Origin: an uncultured Aquimarina sp.
GTDB lineage: Bacteria; Bacteroidota; Bacteroidia; Flavobacteriales; Flavobacteriaceae
Direction of reading: 5' to 3'
Assembly: GCA_947493495.1 (NCBI GenBank)
Contig: CANLRN010000017.1
Span: 1 to 64,000 of the forward strand
Length of the DNA: 64,000 nucleotides
Part shown: one piece after another, positions 8,995 to 22,341 of the stretch
Layout of the letters: every line of letters begins with the position of its first letter
Position numbering within the stretch: the stretch's first letter is position 1
Position numbers and translations under genes: made by a program
The notes under the pieces: model-generated
Told to the model about the DNA's origin: nothing
The model's input: the letters and a program-made list of their open reading frames with translations, nothing else
Databases searched by the model: none

Positions 8995-10557
8995 TTAATA
9001 TCCTTCATTTTGTATCAAGTTAGGGTTTAATTGAATTTCTGGATTAGGAATTGGCCACCTTATATTATTAGGTTTATAATCAGCTCCTGGGATTCCAGCA
9101 TTATTCCCTGAAGTTTGATCAATAGACATTATTTTTTCTTCAAATTTTCCAAAACGAATTAAGTCATTACGTCTCCATCCTTCGAAACAGAGTTCTTTTC
9201 TTCGTTCATCTAAAATGGCTTCGGCATTTGCATCTTTAGAAGACAATACCATATCTGGAACAATTTCTTCTTCAGGCCTATCAGGATTCTCATTTCTTGC
9301 TCTACCTCTTATTCTATTTACTGTGATATTAATGTCTTCTTGTGTAAGAGTTCCTTGACCATTTAAGGCTTCTGCATACATTAGCAAAACATCAGCATAT
9401 CTAATATATGGGTTATCAAAAGGTGTGTTATTAGCATAAGCATTTGGTTTTTCGGCATGCCATTTCCAACCTCTCCAATTATTTGGTGACACTGTTCTGG
9501 TACTAGGGACATTTAATCCATCATCAGGTGTCCATTCATTAGCATTATGCTTTGCTATGTTATTTTCCAAACGCCTATCGTCACGATCATAACTGTTTTC
9601 GAAATCCTGTAGTACAAAACAAGTTCCCCATCCACCACCTTGGTTTACATTACCATTAGGGCCATAAAAAGTACTTAACAATCCTCCTTCATTATTTACT
9701 GGCCCATCCATACCAATTGAAAATACCATTTCTATACTTTGTTCGTTCTCTAAATCAAAAACTTCAGGATAAGTAGGTAATAAATTATAAACATTACTAT
9801 CCATTACTTCTTTTAATACCGTTTCTGCCAAAGCGAATTTATCAGTTTGCATCAATGGAAAACCAGTCATTTGCAGATACACTTTACCTAATAATGATTG
9901 CGCTGCTCCTTTGGTAGCACGACCTCCTCCTTGCTCTGCAGGAAGCACTGCTGCTGCTGCCTGTAGATCCTGAATAATAAAGTTATATACATCTTCTGTA
10001 GGAGCTTGCTCTACATCTAAATTATTTAAAGATCTTACTTCATTTACTATTAGAGGTACATTTTCCCAGGCAGAAACCAGTGCAAAATACAATGTTGCCC
10101 GAAGAAACTTTGCTTCTGCAACAAATTTTTCTTGATCTTCTGTATTGATTTGATCTTCTTCCATAGCGCCAATTCTATCCACTACACTATTAACACGGTT
10201 AACTGCAAAATATAATTCTCTCCATATACGTGTAATCGTTACATTAGTGGCTGTTTCTTGGTGCAACCACATCTGAGCGCGATCTCCTGCCCAAGGTGGA
10301 GAAAATACGATATCTGTTCCGATAGTTCCCCAATGGATCATCATTCCTGGTACTCCTCCAGCTCCAGCACTAATTACATTCTGAACGGCATCATAGCCTC
10401 CTACCAAATAAATCTCTGCTCCTTTTCTATTTACCAATAATTGCTCAGGAGTAGTAAATATCGTGGGATTTTCATCTAGAAAATCTTCTTGACAAGAAAA
10501 AAATAAAAATATCACAAAAAAAGATATTCCTATTTTCAAAATTTTAATCTTTTCCAT
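8995..10557 (-). CDS. RagB/SusD family nutrient-uptake outer membrane lipoprotein
   Basis: This 520-residue SusD-type lipoprotein caps the SusC channel and captures glycan at the outer membrane surface. The signal ends FLFFSCQEDFLDENPT, the usual lipobox plus conserved start of the mature SusD domain. Family hallmarks include an N-terminal TPR region (KFLRATLYFALVSAWENVPL), the block YIRYADVLLMYAEALN, and near the end DERRKELCFEGWRRNDLIRF followed by RWPIPNPEIQLNPNL. It lies 52 bases after susC in the same orientation, so the two are surely cotranscribed. The length is typical. It is called SusD-like rather than SusD because the substrate is not starch. Confidence 0.96.
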   Translation of the reverse strand: MEKIKILKIGISFFVIFLFFSCQEDFLDENPTIFTTPEQLLVNRKGAEIYLVGGYDAVQNVISAGAGGVPGMMIHWGTIGTDIVFSPPWAGDRAQMWLHQETATNVTITRIWRELYFAVNRVNSVVDRIGAMEEDQINTEDQEKFVAEAKFLRATLYFALVSAWENVPLIVNEVRSLNNLDVEQAPTEDVYNFIIQDLQAAAAVLPAEQGGGRATKGAAQSLLGKVYLQMTGFPLMQTDKFALAETVLKEVMDSNVYNLLPTYPEVFDLENEQSIEMVFSIGMDGPVNNEGGLLSTFYGPNGNVNQGGGWGTCFVLQDFENSYDRDDRRLENNIAKHNANEWTPDDGLNVPSTRTVSPNNWRGWKWHAEKPNAYANNTPFDNPYIRYADVLLMYAEALNGQGTLTQEDINITVNRIRGRARNENPDRPEEEIVPDMVLSSKDANAEAILDERRKELCFEGWRRNDLIRFGKFEEKIMSIDQTSGNNAGIPGADYKPNNIRWPIPNPEIQLNPNLIQNEGY

Positions 10558-10609
10558 TTTTTTATGTATTACAGTTAATCTTTCTTTTTTGCTTTAAAAA
10601 TTAAATTAT

Positions 10610-13600
10610 TTAAAAACCTACATTAAGACCTATCCTAAAGGTTCTACTTCTAGGATATGAATCGCTATCCAAACCAGGAGTTAATTGATTATTCCCTACA
10701 CTTACGTCTGGATCAAACCCAGAATAATTAGTGAATATATATACATTATCTATAGATCCATATAATCTAAATGTTTTGACTCCTATAGTTTTAATCAAAT
10801 CTTTTGGTAAACTATACCCAAAAGTGATGTTATTGATCCTGAAATAAGAACCGTCCTCAATATAAGAAGAGAATGCGTTATTTCCTAATGCTGCATCTGC
10901 ATCACCTCTTATATCAGGAACATCAGTATTAGGATTGGTAGGTGTCCATCGATCTCTAACATACCCAAATTTATTACCATAAGGTAATATCGTTGCTCCT
11001 CCTCTTACTCTATTTTTATTATAAATATCATTACCATAAGACCACTGGGTAAGAATTGAGAGGTCAAAGTTTTTATACGAGAAATTATTCGTAATACCCC
11101 CATAGTGTTTAGGAACTGTTCTCCCAATGATCGTTCTATCATCAGAATTAATAACTCCATCACCATTTTGATCTACATATTTTGGCATCCCTGGTCTATA
11201 CTGGGTTCTATCTGGCCGGCTTCCAGCTGTAACCCCCTCTCTAAGTGTGTAGGTGTTTAGCTCATCAAGACCATCATAATTTACTCCTGCAGCTTCTGCA
11301 TCTTGTATTAGTTTTTCTGCCGCCTCAGCATCTGTTAATCCATCAAATTCTACAAAATCATTGTAATTATATAATCCATCATTTTGTAATCCAAAAATAG
11401 TTCCTAGAGATTCTCCTACTCTAACTACATAATCATCTGTTATTTGGTTATCTCCTATTGCTCTTACAAAAAATTCATCAGCATCTCCTAAATCAAGAAT
11501 CTCATTTTTATTAAAACTGATATTAAAATTGGAAGTCCAGCTAAAATTTGCCGTTTGTATGTTAACCGTATTTACTGATAGTTCTACACCTCTGTTAGAT
11601 ACTTCACCTATGTTAGTAAAAGAAAAAGGGAAGCCAGATGTTGCTGGTGTTGGTACTTCTAGTAATAAATCTCTTGTTTGTTTATTATAATAATCAGCTT
11701 CTATAGAAATTCTATTATTAAATAAGCCCAAAGATAACCCAGCATCAAACTGCGTGGTAGTTTCCCAAGTCAAATCTTGATTTGCTAACCTTTCTATTGT
11801 TGCACCTGTTGTTAACACCGTCCCATTAAAAATAGCACTTGCCAATCTTGCAGGAGATAATGAACGATATGAACCAAATTGATTATTACCTGTTTCGCCA
11901 AAACTAGCTCTCCATTTTACATTATTAAAAATTTTACTGTCTTTTAGGAATTTTTCGTTAGACATTTTCCAAGCTACTCCTACAGATGGGAAAAATCCCC
12001 ATTTTCTACCTTCTGCAAATCGTGAGGAACCATCATAGCGTGCACTAAAATTGACAACGAATCTATCAGAATAGTCATATTGAGTTCTGGTTAATAATGA
12101 TTGAAGAGAGTTGTCAACAAAAGTAGATCTATTAGGACTTGTAATTAAGGCTGTCCCTAAGTTATCTAAGTTTACTCCTGGGATTTCAAATCCACTTGCA
12201 CTCAAACCTGTATTCTCAAAAGAGCCTTCTTGCTGTTCATATACAGCAGTTATATTAAGTCTATGTTTACCAAATGATTTATTAAAATTCAAATTTTGTT
12301 CTGTAGTCAATCCTCTCCCTTGAGAAGTATTTACAAAAGCTATTCCTCCTCGAGTCCTACCCCATCCAAATTTTTCTGTAAAATATGCTTGCCCTTTATT
12401 AGAAGAGGCATTTAATCTCAGCGAAGATTTGAATGTAAGGTAATCCGTTAGTTTATATTGTACATATACGTTCCCAAAAGTTTGAAAATTAGTTCCTGTA
12501 TTTACATCTTCTTGTAGCCTTCTTACTGGATTTACAAAATCGTTCCCTCTGGCAGAAAGTATCCGACCATCTTCATCTAGTTCTACATCTTCATCTATAT
12601 CAATATTACCTTGAGCAGGACCAAACAATAAGGCGTTAGCTATAATACCTGATCTACCATTTGCATTTTCGCTAGTAGCAGAAACGATTCCTCCTCTATT
12701 ATTAAAACCTATATTAACACTTATTCCAGCTTTTAACCTATTGTTTACATCTTGATCTATTCGTATATTACCATTATATCTATCAAACTTAGACGTTTTT
12801 ATGACTCCTTCTTGGTTTAAATAAGAGAATGATCCTGCATATGAAGTTTTATCAGAACCGCCTGACATAGATAGTTTATAACTCTGAGTAACAGCAGTTC
12901 TAGAAATTTCATCCAACCAATCTGTTAGAATTACTCCTGGGCTATTTAAATCCAAAGTATTACCAAAATTATCACGAAAGGAGCGTATAAAAGGATTATC
13001 TCTATTGTTTGGATCCCATGGGGCAAATTCATTACGATAATCTACAAATTCCTGAGGGCTTAATAAATCTACTTTATTAGCTAATCTACCAATAGTAGTA
13101 TATGTTTCAAAATTTAAATTAGTCCTTCCCTTTTTTCCTTGTTTAGTAGTAATAAGAATAACTCCATTGGCTCCACGCGAACCATAAATAGCGGTTGCAG
13201 AAGCATCTTTTAAAACTTCAATAGATTCAATGATACTAGGATCAATAGTACTCAATGGACTGGTAGTACTATTTCCTAGTCCTGTACTGTTTGTTTGACC
13301 TTCTCCAGAAATAGGAAACCCGTCAATTACATATAATGGTTCACTACTAGCGTTTATAGAAGTACCACCTCGAATTCGTATTTTAAATCCTGCACCTGGT
13401 CCTCCTTCTGATTGTGTAACCTGAACACCAGAAGCTTTTGCTGCTAGACTACCTTCAAAAGTAACAGCTTTGACCCTATCTAATTCTTCAGCTTTTACAG
13501 ATACCACAGAACCTGTGATGTCTTTTCTTCTTACAGTACCGTATCCGACAACAACCACTTCATCAAGACTTGCTACATCTGGACTTAGAGAAACGTTTAA

Positions 13601-13891
13601 TTGTGTTTTGTCATTTATCGCTACTTCTTTTTTTATGAAACCGATATAAGTAAAAACCAATATATCATCACTGGCTGCCTTAATTTCATAATTTCCATCA
13701 AAATCTGTTACCGCACCGATGGATTTACCCTTGACCTTTATATTAACTCCAAGTAATGGTGTGTTATCTTGTCCTGTAACTACACCCGAAATCGTTTTAG
13801 TTTGTGCATACGCAAAACAACTACCTAAAAGTAAAACAAGGGCAATTAGTTTTGTCTTAAAATGAGTTTTTAATCGATACTTTTTTTTCAT
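10610..13891 (-). CDS. SusC/RagA family TonB-linked outer membrane protein
   Basis: This 1093-residue TonB-dependent transporter imports oligosaccharides across the outer membrane with its SusD partner. The signal peptide ends SCFAYAQ. A carboxypeptidase-regulatory-like domain (about residues 32-108; ISGVVTGQDNTPLLGVNI, GAVTDFDGNYEI) is followed by the SusC signature DEVVVVGYGTVRRKDITGSV. The plug domain contains PLYVIDGFPI and IESIEVLKDASATAIYGSRG. The rest is a 22-strand-type barrel ending RTFRIGLNVGF with a terminal Phe. The length is normal. It is the first gene of the operon, with a TAGATTTG -7 box at 14041-14034 and an operator pair at 14069-14095, giving a leader of roughly 130 bases or more. 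Confidence 0.97.
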   Translation of the reverse strand: MKKKYRLKTHFKTKLIALVLLLGSCFAYAQTKTISGVVTGQDNTPLLGVNIKVKGKSIGAVTDFDGNYEIKAASDDILVFTYIGFIKKEVAINDKTQLNVSLSPDVASLDEVVVVGYGTVRRKDITGSVVSVKAEELDRVKAVTFEGSLAAKASGVQVTQSEGGPGAGFKIRIRGGTSINASSEPLYVIDGFPISGEGQTNSTGLGNSTTSPLSTIDPSIIESIEVLKDASATAIYGSRGANGVILITTKQGKKGRTNLNFETYTTIGRLANKVDLLSPQEFVDYRNEFAPWDPNNRDNPFIRSFRDNFGNTLDLNSPGVILTDWLDEISRTAVTQSYKLSMSGGSDKTSYAGSFSYLNQEGVIKTSKFDRYNGNIRIDQDVNNRLKAGISVNIGFNNRGGIVSATSENANGRSGIIANALLFGPAQGNIDIDEDVELDEDGRILSARGNDFVNPVRRLQEDVNTGTNFQTFGNVYVQYKLTDYLTFKSSLRLNASSNKGQAYFTEKFGWGRTRGGIAFVNTSQGRGLTTEQNLNFNKSFGKHRLNITAVYEQQEGSFENTGLSASGFEIPGVNLDNLGTALITSPNRSTFVDNSLQSLLTRTQYDYSDRFVVNFSARYDGSSRFAEGRKWGFFPSVGVAWKMSNEKFLKDSKIFNNVKWRASFGETGNNQFGSYRSLSPARLASAIFNGTVLTTGATIERLANQDLTWETTTQFDAGLSLGLFNNRISIEADYYNKQTRDLLLEVPTPATSGFPFSFTNIGEVSNRGVELSVNTVNIQTANFSWTSNFNISFNKNEILDLGDADEFFVRAIGDNQITDDYVVRVGESLGTIFGLQNDGLYNYNDFVEFDGLTDAEAAEKLIQDAEAAGVNYDGLDELNTYTLREGVTAGSRPDRTQYRPGMPKYVDQNGDGVINSDDRTIIGRTVPKHYGGITNNFSYKNFDLSILTQWSYGNDIYNKNRVRGGATILPYGNKFGYVRDRWTPTNPNTDVPDIRGDADAALGNNAFSSYIEDGSYFRINNITFGYSLPKDLIKTIGVKTFRLYGSIDNVYIFTNYSGFDPDVSVGNNQLTPGLDSDSYPRSRTFRIGLNVGF

Positions 13892-14033
13892 TTGTTTTTC
13901 TTTAATTAAAATGGTCAGATCTGTCTTAAATATCGACAGATTGGATTGTGTAAATTCTTAACTCTTGTGATGTATAATTCGCATTGAACTACGGTAATAT
14001 GTCAATAACTTACAAGTGTTAAAAAAAGTTAAA

Positions 14034-14041
14034 CAAATCTA
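14034..14041 (-). promoter_or_regulatory. -7 promoter box of the susC operon
   Basis: The minus strand reads TAGATTTG, a perfect match to the Bacteroidota sigma-ABfr -7 consensus TAnnTTTG. No good TTG -33 element precedes it; instead, 27 bases upstream, the paired CATATG operator begins. That arrangement is expected of an activator-dependent promoter. Confidence 0.55.
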
Positions 14042-14068
14042 ATCGCTAAAGCATCTTATTATTGAAAA

Positions 14069-14095
14069 CATATGGTTATTTTGATGAAACATATG
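14069..14095 (-). promoter_or_regulatory. Putative PUL operator, paired CATATG with 21-bp period (susC promoter)
   Basis: Perfect CATATG hexamers at 14069-14074 and 14090-14095 begin exactly 21 bases apart and share the upstream context GAAAACATATG / GAAACATATG. Viewed as extended half-sites they form a direct repeat, which is the usual target layout of two tandem AraC-type domains. The proximal half is 27 bases upstream of the susC -7 box. Confidence 0.62.
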
Positions 14096-14710
14096 TTCAA
14101 ACTCACAAGAAAAACGTTAAAAAAAGGGAGATTACACATAATTAAGCGTCATAATTATCAAATAGTCAAAATTTTAATTTTAACTTATTTTTAGACGTAC
14201 TATTTGTCAATTTTATAGTTGAGGAAAATAATAGTAGTATACTAAGAAGAAAAAAATAGATTACCATAAAGGGAATATTACTACTTTTTTTTAACCAATA
14301 AGAGCACTCTAATCAAATATAAAAAAATAAAAGTTTTGGGAATGTGAAATCTCTTCTAGTTATCACCGTATTATAATTCTAAATAGTTTACTAACTCTCT
14401 CTGTCTATAATCTATTGAATTTATCTTGAATAATGCTTTGACCTACAAAATTTACATTTTGAGTTCCAATCCAACTGGCAGTAGATTAGAGCACAAAAAC
14501 CAAACTTTTCGATTAAAAACCATTACTTAAAATGAATTCAATAACGAAGGGTAGTAGATGGGTATTAGGTAATAAAAGAAAAATAAGAAAATTGTATATT
14601 CCCTAATATACCCATCTAAAACCACAAAAAACTAACATTAACAAATAAACTATGGCCAAAATAGTTTAATAGAATATTCTTTGAAGCATTACACATTCTA
14701 TACTATAAAT

Positions 14711-14737
14711 CATATGTTCCAATATATAGAACATATG
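14711..14737 (+). promoter_or_regulatory. Putative PUL operator, paired CATATG inside a 15-bp inverted repeat (GH2-HTCS promoter)
   Basis: CATATG hexamers at 14711-14716 and 14732-14737 begin exactly 21 bases apart. The flanks extend the match into a perfect inverted repeat: ATAAATCATATGTTC (14705-14719) and GAACATATGATTTAT (14729-14743), separated by nine bases. It lies 100 bases upstream of the GH2 start. Unlike the other three sites, no TAnnTTTG-like box sits 25-27 bases downstream; the nearest partial match is TATATTTC at 14791-14798. Confidence 0.62.
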
Positions 14738-14827
14738 ATTTATGATAGAATATTAAGTAAGAATCTACCCAAAACTAAATAATTGTTTGATATATTTCGA
14801 TTGTAAGAAATTTTAAGCCTCTATTAA

Positions 14828-18004
<3,177 letters not shown>

Positions 18005-18036
18005 TGGTTTGATAAATTTAAATATGGAATGAGATT

Positions 18037-21000
18037 ATGGATGTAAATAAGGATAAAATTTTTTCGGTATTTCTGAGTATTGGAGTCTTTTTTTTGATGA
18101 TAGGAGAACCATGCTACAGTCAGGATCCTATATATTTTGATCATATAACAACTAATGACGGGCTTTCTCAAAGTGATATAAATAGTATCTATCAGGATAC
18201 ACAAGGATTCATGTGGTTTGGCACACACGACGGGTTAAACAAATACGATGGATATTCTTTTTCGGTATATAAACCCGAAACTAACTCAAAAGATAATATA
18301 AGTAGTAATCTAATCTATTTTATTACAGGAGATAAAAAAGGAAACCTTTGGATAGGAACTACTGGCGAAGGTTTAAATTATTTTAATCAGTCTACCGGAA
18401 AATTTACACAATTTAAAAACGATAAAAATGATAAGGAAAGTTTAAGTAATGACTATATCATATCTATCCACGTTGACATGAAAAACAGACTATGGGTAGG
18501 AACTGATATGGGACTTAATATGGCAGACCTTAATAGACCTCTGGATTCATTAAAATTTCAACATTTTGAACTTGAGCGAGAGCCTTTATTAGGTAATGGC
18601 TGGCGAAACAACTCTATTTACACCATATACGAAGATACTAAAGAGCAACTATGGATAGGAAGTGTAAGGGGTTTACATAAATTATCAAGAGATACTAACG
18701 GAGATCTTTATTTTAGATTGATGAATAATGCTATGGGATTACCAGATCTATATGTTAAATCTATAACCGAAGATACATCGGGAAATCTAATTATTGGTTC
18801 TGACTTAGGATTATTCACTCAATTAAAAAACAGCAATTCTCATAAACTCCATCTTGTTAATAAAAGTGACCATCCAGAGGTATTAATTGACAACAATAAT
18901 AATATATGGGCAGGAACTGGCAATGGATTATTATATTACGATAATTCACCAAATAATAATTTACCAGTATTAAAAAACAGCTTTATTAACGATCTACGTA
19001 ATCCTAACAGTATAACCAAAAATGTTATTAAATCTTTATACTTGGATAAAACAGGTATTGTATGGATTGGTACTAATGGAGGAGGAGTTAATAAGTTTGA
19101 TCCAGAAAGAAAACAGTTTTATCACATCAGAAAAACCATCGATCCTACGAGTCTTAGCTATAACAAAATAAGATCCATGTACGAAGATAGTCATGGAAGT
19201 CTCTGGATTGGAACCGAAGGAGGAGGACTCAATATGCTTTCTGATAAAAATGATGAAGGAGACTATAAGGGTTTTCATAACTTTAAGAGCGTCAATAAAG
19301 CATTTGCGTTAACTGAAGTTCAGAATAATCAAAAAAAGACACTCTATATAGGAATTGAAAATATACCAGGACTATTATCTCTTGATATAACAAACCCTCA
19401 GCAAATTAAAGAAGATCAGGTAAAAAAAGTAAGTGAAATAAATAGTAGTGTTTTTGCTCTATTAGAAGATGATCAGAAAAACTTATGGATAGGTACATAC
19501 GGAGGAGGCATTTATCGCTGGTTATATCAAAAAGATAGTGGAGAATATATAAAAGATATTTTACTTGCAAATGAATCTAATGCAACATCTATCTCGGGTA
19601 ATATTATCCGTAATATTTATCAAGACACCCATAAAGATATATGGTTTGCTACCTCAAAAGGTTTATGTAAACTCCCTAAGCAAGAACGAACCAAAAAAAT
19701 GCCCAAGTTTGAAGTTTACAAAAATTCCGCAGATGATGCTACATCTATAAGCCATAATTATATTTTATCTATCTATGAAAGTAAGGCAGGAGACCTATGG
19801 ATAGGAACATTCGGAGGAGGGTTGAATAAGTATATTCCCCCTGTTAATGAAGAACAAGGAAAGTTTGTTTCCTACTCAGAAGAAAACGGAATGCCAAATA
19901 ATGTGATCAAGGGAATACTAGAAGATGAAATAGGTTGTTTATGGCTATCAACCAATAAAGGGTTGTCTAGGTTTAATCCCAAAGAAGAATCTTTTAAAAA
20001 TTATGATGTTAATGATGGTTTACAAGATAATGAGTTTCAGGAATTAGCATGTCTAAAACGAAAAAATGGCGAGATGCTTTTTGGCGGAATTAATGGTTTT
20101 AATTCATTCTATCCAGATAATATTAATGAAAATGTGTTTGAAGCCGAAACAGTAATTACAGATTTTACGATCTCAAACAAATCTGTTCAGATTGGAGAAG
20201 AAATCAACGGTAGGGTTTTGTTAACTAATGCATTAAATAATACAGATCAAATTCAGTTAAAATACTGGGAAAATAGTTTTTCTTTTGAATTTGCGGCACT
20301 ACATTATGCAGCTCCAAAAAAGAATCAATTTGCATATATGCTAGAAGGTTTTGATGATGACTGGATATATACCACAGCAGAAAAAAGATTTGCTACCTAT
20401 ACAAATTTAGCCTCTGGAGATTATATATTAAAAGTTAAAACATCTAATAATGATGGTGTATGGGACAAGACACTATCTGAACTGAGAATTAATGTAATTC
20501 CTCCTTTTTGGAAAACCAAGGCAGCATATGCAATATATTGTCTTTTAGGGATAGGTCTATTATTGCTTTTTTGGAGAAGTACCATAAATAGAACCAATAG
20601 AAAACATAAATTGACATTAGATAATTTAGAAAAAGAAAAAGAAGAAGAAGTACAACGAATGAAATTAGAATTTTTTACGAATATATCTCATGAGTTTAGA
20701 ACACCTCTTACACTTATTAAAGGTCCACTAGAATACCTTCAGAAATTCGGGAATAAATTAGATGACACCGTATTACAAGAACAATATCATCTCATGCATA
20801 AAAACGCGGATTCCCTTATGCGATTAGTAAATCAACTATTGGATTTCAGAAAGATGAATCAAGGTAAAATGAGGCTGGTAGTAAGACCAGGAAATGTAAC
20901 TGATTTTATAAAAGAAGTAGGAGAACCTTTTCAATTCTTGGCGCACAAACAACATATAGCGTTTAGTATCAAGTCTGTTGATCCTGCTATTGAATCCTGG

Positions 21001-22296
21001 TTTGATCATGATGCTATGGAGAAGATAATTAATAATTTATTGTCAAACGCTTTCAAATTTACTCCCGATAACGGTACGATTAGTATTGATATTTCTTTAG
21101 AAAATGAAGTAGAAAATATAAGAAAAAATATTCCAGAACCTAAAAGTAAAAAATATGTGGTGATACAGGTAAAAGATTCTGGCCCTGGAATATCCAAAAG
21201 TAAGCTGGATAGTATCTTTGAGCGATTTTATGTAGCTAAGGATAAAGCTAAAATAAACCCTGAGGGAGTAGGGATTGGGCTCTCTTTTGTTAAAAATCTG
21301 GTAGAACTTCATCAGGGTGTCATTCATGTACAAAGTGAGCAAAAAGTTGGGACAACTTTTGTGGTTATGCTGCCTGTAGAAAAAGAAACGTATAGCAGTG
21401 TCAAAGGAATTAGTTGTAAAAAAGATACAGAAAGCGATTTCTTAATGCGTTCCTCAGAAAAAGAATCCTTTGCCATCGGAATTAATGACGAAATTGAAGA
21501 TCAAAGTTTATCACAATCACGCTCTAAATTACCTGTTCTATTAGTAGTTGATGATAATGCAGATATTCGAGCTTTTATAAAGCAGGCGCTTAGCGAAAAT
21601 TATACAGTGTATGAAGCAGAAAATGGAGAAGCAGGTTTTAAAATGGCAATTAAACACACGCCTAATATTATTCTTACCGATGTTTTAATGCCAGTAATGG
21701 ATGGAATTAAGTTTTGTAAAAAAATAAAAACTGCCAAAGAAACCAGTCATATTCCTGTATTAATGCTTACCGCCAAATCTTCGCAAGAAAGTGAAATTCA
21801 TGGGCTAAAAACGGGAGCCGATGACTATATAAGAAAACCTTTTGATATGGAATTATTAGAGCTTAAACTCTCTAATATCATGAAACAAAGAGAAGAATTA
21901 CGAAAGGTATTTAATAGGAAGATAGTGTTGCAACCCAAAGAAGTTACAGTCACCTCTGCCGATGAACGTTTCTTACAGAAAGCAATAGATATTGTAGAAA
22001 AACATATGATGAACACAGACTTCAATGTAGAGATGTTAGTGAAAGAAATGAGCCATAGCCGAAGTAATTTGTATCTAAAATTTAAAGAGCTAACAGGGCT
22101 TTCCTCAAGTGAATTTATTAGAAATATACGCCTTAAGCGAGCCATGCAACTTTTAGAACAAAGTGATATGTCTGTAAAAGAAATTATGTATATGACAGGA
22201 TTTAATACAGCCTCATATTTTTCTAAATGTTTTAAGAAACAATTTGGAGTAGTACCAAGTGAATATGTGAGACAAATACATACAATAAAGGAATAA
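18037..22296 (+). CDS. Hybrid two-component system sensor-regulator (HTCS)
   Basis: This 1419-residue single-chain sensor, kinase and transcription factor is probably the glycan-responsive activator of the PUL. After a signal peptide ending CYSQ come about a dozen two-component-propeller repeats (for example NLWIGTTGEGLNYFN, GIVWIGTNGGGVNKF), then a Y_Y_Y domain (about 740-820) and one membrane helix (about 828-848). The cytoplasmic part has HisKA with His885 in ISHEFRTP, an HATPase with NLLSNAFKFT and GVGIGLSFVKNL, a receiver with Asp1215 in LTDVLMPVMDG, and a C-terminal AraC-type helix-turn-helix ending near 1410. All phosphorelay residues are present. The propeller half senses oligosaccharide in the periplasm in known family members. 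Paired CATATG sites are its likely targets. Confidence 0.96.
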   Translation: MDVNKDKIFSVFLSIGVFFLMIGEPCYSQDPIYFDHITTNDGLSQSDINSIYQDTQGFMWFGTHDGLNKYDGYSFSVYKPETNSKDNISSNLIYFITGDKKGNLWIGTTGEGLNYFNQSTGKFTQFKNDKNDKESLSNDYIISIHVDMKNRLWVGTDMGLNMADLNRPLDSLKFQHFELEREPLLGNGWRNNSIYTIYEDTKEQLWIGSVRGLHKLSRDTNGDLYFRLMNNAMGLPDLYVKSITEDTSGNLIIGSDLGLFTQLKNSNSHKLHLVNKSDHPEVLIDNNNNIWAGTGNGLLYYDNSPNNNLPVLKNSFINDLRNPNSITKNVIKSLYLDKTGIVWIGTNGGGVNKFDPERKQFYHIRKTIDPTSLSYNKIRSMYEDSHGSLWIGTEGGGLNMLSDKNDEGDYKGFHNFKSVNKAFALTEVQNNQKKTLYIGIENIPGLLSLDITNPQQIKEDQVKKVSEINSSVFALLEDDQKNLWIGTYGGGIYRWLYQKDSGEYIKDILLANESNATSISGNIIRNIYQDTHKDIWFATSKGLCKLPKQERTKKMPKFEVYKNSADDATSISHNYILSIYESKAGDLWIGTFGGGLNKYIPPVNEEQGKFVSYSEENGMPNNVIKGILEDEIGCLWLSTNKGLSRFNPKEESFKNYDVNDGLQDNEFQELACLKRKNGEMLFGGINGFNSFYPDNINENVFEAETVITDFTISNKSVQIGEEINGRVLLTNALNNTDQIQLKYWENSFSFEFAALHYAAPKKNQFAYMLEGFDDDWIYTTAEKRFATYTNLASGDYILKVKTSNNDGVWDKTLSELRINVIPPFWKTKAAYAIYCLLGIGLLLLFWRSTINRTNRKHKLTLDNLEKEKEEEVQRMKLEFFTNISHEFRTPLTLIKGPLEYLQKFGNKLDDTVLQEQYHLMHKNADSLMRLVNQLLDFRKMNQGKMRLVVRPGNVTDFIKEVGEPFQFLAHKQHIAFSIKSVDPAIESWFDHDAMEKIINNLLSNAFKFTPDNGTISIDISLENEVENIRKNIPEPKSKKYVVIQVKDSGPGISKSKLDSIFERFYVAKDKAKINPEGVGIGLSFVKNLVELHQGVIHVQSEQKVGTTFVVMLPVEKETYSSVKGISCKKDTESDFLMRSSEKESFAIGINDEIEDQSLSQSRSKLPVLLVVDDNADIRAFIKQALSENYTVYEAENGEAGFKMAIKHTPNIILTDVLMPVMDGIKFCKKIKTAKETSHIPVLMLTAKSSQESEIHGLKTGADDYIRKPFDMELLELKLSNIMKQREELRKVFNRKIVLQPKEVTVTSADERFLQKAIDIVEKHMMNTDFNVEMLVKEMSHSRSNLYLKFKELTGLSSSEFIRNIRLKRAMQLLEQSDMSVKEIMYMTGFNTASYFSKCFKKQFGVVPSEYVRQIHTIKE

Positions 22297-22341
22297 TAAT
22301 GAGACTAATTAACCATAAAAAAACCATAAAATAGCTTAGAG

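Noticed and set aside
14556..14617. Interrupted inverted repeat as a possible operator or terminator
   Set aside because: The loop is about 32 bases, one arm has an insertion, there is no T tract and no second copy in the window; recorded only as part of the intergenic entry.
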